Assembly: GCA_964485635.1 (NCBI GenBank)
Contig: CAZAJS010000022.1
Span: 1-17,166 of the forward strand
Length of the DNA stretch: 17,166 nucleotides
Direction of reading: 5' to 3'
Source of the DNA: CAZAJS01 sp964485635
Lineage (GTDB): Bacteria > Pseudomonadota > Gammaproteobacteria > Francisellales > Francisellaceae
In this document: piece after piece, positions 15,032-17,166 of the stretch
How positions within the stretch are numbered: position 1 is the first letter of the stretch
Layout: each line of letters opens with the position of its first letter
Position numbers and translations under genes: made by a program
The notes under the pieces: generated by a model
Told to the model about the DNA's origin: nothing
What the model saw: only the letters and a program-made list of their open reading frames with translations
Databases searched by the model: none

Positions 15032-16840
15032 ATGTTAAAAAAAACCAGTTTTTTCCAAGAACCTGCAACAAGGTTACGGCGCAATAAATGGGACATTTTT
15101 TCCATTTTCTTTGTGTTTACTTTAATTCTTCTGGTAGCATGGATTGCTAATCAACTTGGTGGGACGATTGATTACCATGATTACCAAGCTGTTGCCCGCT
15201 ATTCTGATATTACACTAAGTGCTTGGCAATTACCTTTTTATGCAGCAGCCACGACATTTCGCATGTTTATCGCATTATTTATTTCACTTGTTATAAGTTT
15301 AATTTTTGGAACTTGGGCGGCAAAAAATAAACGGGCTGAACAAGTGATTATTCCAGTGGTGGATATCTTACAATCCATCCCTATTTTAGGCTTCCTTGCC
15401 ATTACTATTACTATGTTTTTAACATTAATGCCAAATACACTATGGGGGGCTCAAGCTGCGATTATTTTTGGTGTTTTTACTGCTCAAGTGTGGAATATGT
15501 TGTTAAGCATTTACCAATCATTAAAAACGGTTCCTAAAGAATTGCATGAAGCAACGCAAATGTACCAACTAACTAAGTGGCAACGTTTTTGGAAATTAGA
15601 AATTCCCTTTGCCATGCCAGGTTTGATTTGGAATATGATGATTTCTATGTCTGCTAGCTGGTTTATGGTTGTCGCCTCAGAAAGCTTAGTGATTAACTTT
15701 GGTAGTGACCAATCAGAGACCATGAATTTACCAGGTATTGGAACATTTATTGACCAAGCAAATAATCAGGCAAATTATAGTGCCGTTGGTTTAGCCATTT
15801 TAGCAATGTTGATTGTTATTGTCCTTTATGATCAACTTTTTTTTCGCCCCCTTGTTAAATGGTCTGAAAAATTTATTGTTAGTGATAATCCTCAAGAAAC
15901 CGTTAGCACTTCTTGGTTTTTAAATGTTTTGCAACGCTCACGTTTTATGCAAATGATTGGCACATGGTTTGCTAAATTCGCCACTTTGATCGTAAACTTA
16001 CCGAAAAAAGATTTAAAAAAATCATTTACCGCACGATATCATCTTCAAGCGATTGCAACACCCTCTAAGTTTTCAAATGCTATTTGGAAACTTGCTGTAA
16101 TGCTTAGTATCGCTGCATTTACCTATTTAGCATGGCACTTTATTTATCATAACCCTTATAGCGATATTGGTTTTCAAGAAACATTAATGGTATTTGGTTA
16201 TGGGCTTGCAACCTTGTTACGTGTAGCGGTATTAATTATCATCACTTCTTTGATTTGGGTTCCTATTGGAATCTGGATTGGGATGCGTCCTAAATTTGCT
16301 GCAAAAGTGCAACCTTATGCGCAAATTGCTGCCGCATTTCCTGTCAATTTATTTTATGGAGTTTTTGGTGCAGTTGTTTTTTATTTTAATTTGAATTTTA
16401 ATATTTGGTGTATTGTATTAATGGCGTTAGGTACGCAATGGTATATTCTATTTAACGTAATTGCTGGCGCTTCGGCAATTCCAACTGAATTAAAAATGGC
16501 TGCTGGTAATTTACAGCTAAAAGGGATGGTTAAATGGTTCCGCTACCTTTTTCCAGCAGTCATGCCTTTTTATGTAACAGGCGCAATTACGGCCTCAGGT
16601 GGCGCTTGGAATGCCAGTATTGTGTGTGAATATATCAACTGGGGTGCGGGTCAAAATAGTATCCTACAAGCTACTGGGATTGGGAATTATATTGCGAATC
16701 AATATCATTTACCTGGGAATCATACAGCAAATGTTGCCCTTGGTGTTATTGTTATGTGTATTATCGTTGTTTTGTTAAATAAATTTTTCTGGCGTCGGCT
16801 TTATCAATATGCCGAAAAGCGCTTTAGTATGAATATGTAA
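15032..16840 (+). CDS. ABC transporter permease, two fused permease domains (nitrate/sulfonate/bicarbonate type)
   Basis: Inner-membrane channel of an ABC importer in the TauC/SsuC/NrtB class. Two permease domains lie in one chain of 602 residues. The first runs about residues 60-270, with the coupling EAA loop KELHEATQMYQLTKWQRFWKLEIP near residue 170. The second is about 370-590, with ELKMAAGNLQLKG...FRYLFPAVMP near 485. A long charged linker containing LPKKDLKKSFTARYHLQ joins them. The fusion replaces the usual dimer of separate permeases. An upstream ATG at 14993 is in frame and would add 13 residues, but it overlaps the predicted -10 and has no Shine-Dalgarno; GGAT stands 8 nt before the ATG at 15032. 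The ATPase gene follows 10 bp after the stop. No substrate-binding protein is seen in the window, and the substrate is unknown. Confidence 0.9.
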   Translation: MLKKTSFFQEPATRLRRNKWDIFSIFFVFTLILLVAWIANQLGGTIDYHDYQAVARYSDITLSAWQLPFYAAATTFRMFIALFISLVISLIFGTWAAKNKRAEQVIIPVVDILQSIPILGFLAITITMFLTLMPNTLWGAQAAIIFGVFTAQVWNMLLSIYQSLKTVPKELHEATQMYQLTKWQRFWKLEIPFAMPGLIWNMMISMSASWFMVVASESLVINFGSDQSETMNLPGIGTFIDQANNQANYSAVGLAILAMLIVIVLYDQLFFRPLVKWSEKFIVSDNPQETVSTSWFLNVLQRSRFMQMIGTWFAKFATLIVNLPKKDLKKSFTARYHLQAIATPSKFSNAIWKLAVMLSIAAFTYLAWHFIYHNPYSDIGFQETLMVFGYGLATLLRVAVLIIITSLIWVPIGIWIGMRPKFAAKVQPYAQIAAAFPVNLFYGVFGAVVFYFNLNFNIWCIVLMALGTQWYILFNVIAGASAIPTELKMAAGNLQLKGMVKWFRYLFPAVMPFYVTGAITASGGAWNASIVCEYINWGAGQNSILQATGIGNYIANQYHLPGNHTANVALGVIVMCIIVVLLNKFFWRRLYQYAEKRFSMNM

Positions 16841-16850
16841 GGAGCTATCC

Positions 16851-17166
16851 ATGAGCCAATCATCAACTGACACAACCATTGTTAATGTGTCCAATGTTTC
16901 AAAACATTTTCCACAACAAGATCGTGATAGCTTAGTGGTCTTAGAAAATGTTGACTTCCAAATGCATGATGGTGAAATTGTTGCATTATTAGGTAAATCA
17001 GGGTCAGGAAAATCAACATTACTCCGCATTATTGCCGGATTAGCTGATCCAACATCAGGCACTGTTAATTACCGTAACCAACGTGTTAATGGGCCAGTCC
17101 CTGATATTGCCATGGTTTTTCAAAGCTTTGCTTTAATGCCTTGGTTAACAGTACTGCAAAATGTTG
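16851..17166 (+). CDS. ABC transporter ATP-binding protein, N-terminal part (cut by window edge)
   Basis: Energy-coupling ATPase for the fused permease upstream. The first 105 residues are present. They show the Walker A loop GKSGSGKST (about residues 48-56), followed by LLRIIAGLADPTSG, and the Q-loop region VFQSFALMPWLTV, a form typical of the nitrate/taurine/sulfonate (NrtC/TauB/SsuB) class. The signature LSGGQ, Walker B and any C-terminal AAA-associated domain would lie beyond the window. AAGGAG six nucleotides before the ATG, overlapping the permease stop region, marks a well-translated second gene of the operon. The frame stays open to the last base. Confidence 0.95.
   Translation, partial: MSQSSTDTTIVNVSNVSKHFPQQDRDSLVVLENVDFQMHDGEIVALLGKSGSGKSTLLRIIAGLADPTSGTVNYRNQRVNGPVPDIAMVFQSFALMPWLTVLQNV

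Noticed and set aside
1..17166. Search for a mobile element, CRISPR array, toxin-antitoxin pair, tRNA or other defence system
   Set aside because: No spaced direct repeats, transposase, integrase, cloverleaf-like stretch or defence domain was seen; gaps between genes are short and the gene content is mostly housekeeping and transport.

Overview
The window looks like an ordinary chromosomal stretch of an AT-rich gammaproteobacterium. The evidence is a ubiE-ubiJ-ubiB ubiquinone operon, a valS close to the enterobacterial form, ComF, a prepilin peptidase, a DsbG-like oxidoreductase, a TyrP/Mtr-type permease and an RpoH-type heat-shock promoter. The low GC, several amino-acid permeases and a degenerate BioC-like protein would fit a host-associated lineage such as Legionellales. 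That is a guess from style; no marker here fixes the order. I see no tRNA or rRNA gene, IS element, phage, toxin-antitoxin pair, CRISPR array or integration scar.

Layout. Positions 1-6245 are read on the minus strand: valS, a tyrP/mtr-like permease, a prepilin peptidase (pilD), a membrane-anchored DsbG-like protein, then the start of an unknown membrane protein that runs off the left edge. Positions 6442-11258 are read on the plus strand: a GadC-like amino-acid permease, a small lipoprotein, and ubiE, ubiJ and ubiB, with ubiJ and ubiB overlapping by 4 nt. A minus-strand hsp20 (11290-11763) with an RpoH-like promoter converges on ubiB. It is divergent from a secreted Ntn-hydrolase of the choloylglycine hydrolase/penicillin V acylase family (11989-13059), which is followed by a HIT protein. 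The minus-strand comF (13517-14179) starts only 23 bp from a plus-strand BioC-like protein whose SAM-binding region is degenerate. The right end is an ABC importer: a fused double permease and the first third or so of its ATPase, cut by the window edge.

How the genes relate. UbiE, UbiJ and UbiB act together in aerobic ubiquinone synthesis. PilD and the DsbG-like protein could both serve export or folding of envelope and pilus proteins. The three transport systems point to reliance on imported amino acids and other small solutes. I found no convincing new multi-gene system. The items most worth a second look are the BioC-like protein without a glycine-rich motif, the secreted acylase, the unknown membrane gene behind the DsbG-like protein, and a recurrent extended -10 promoter signature across the window.
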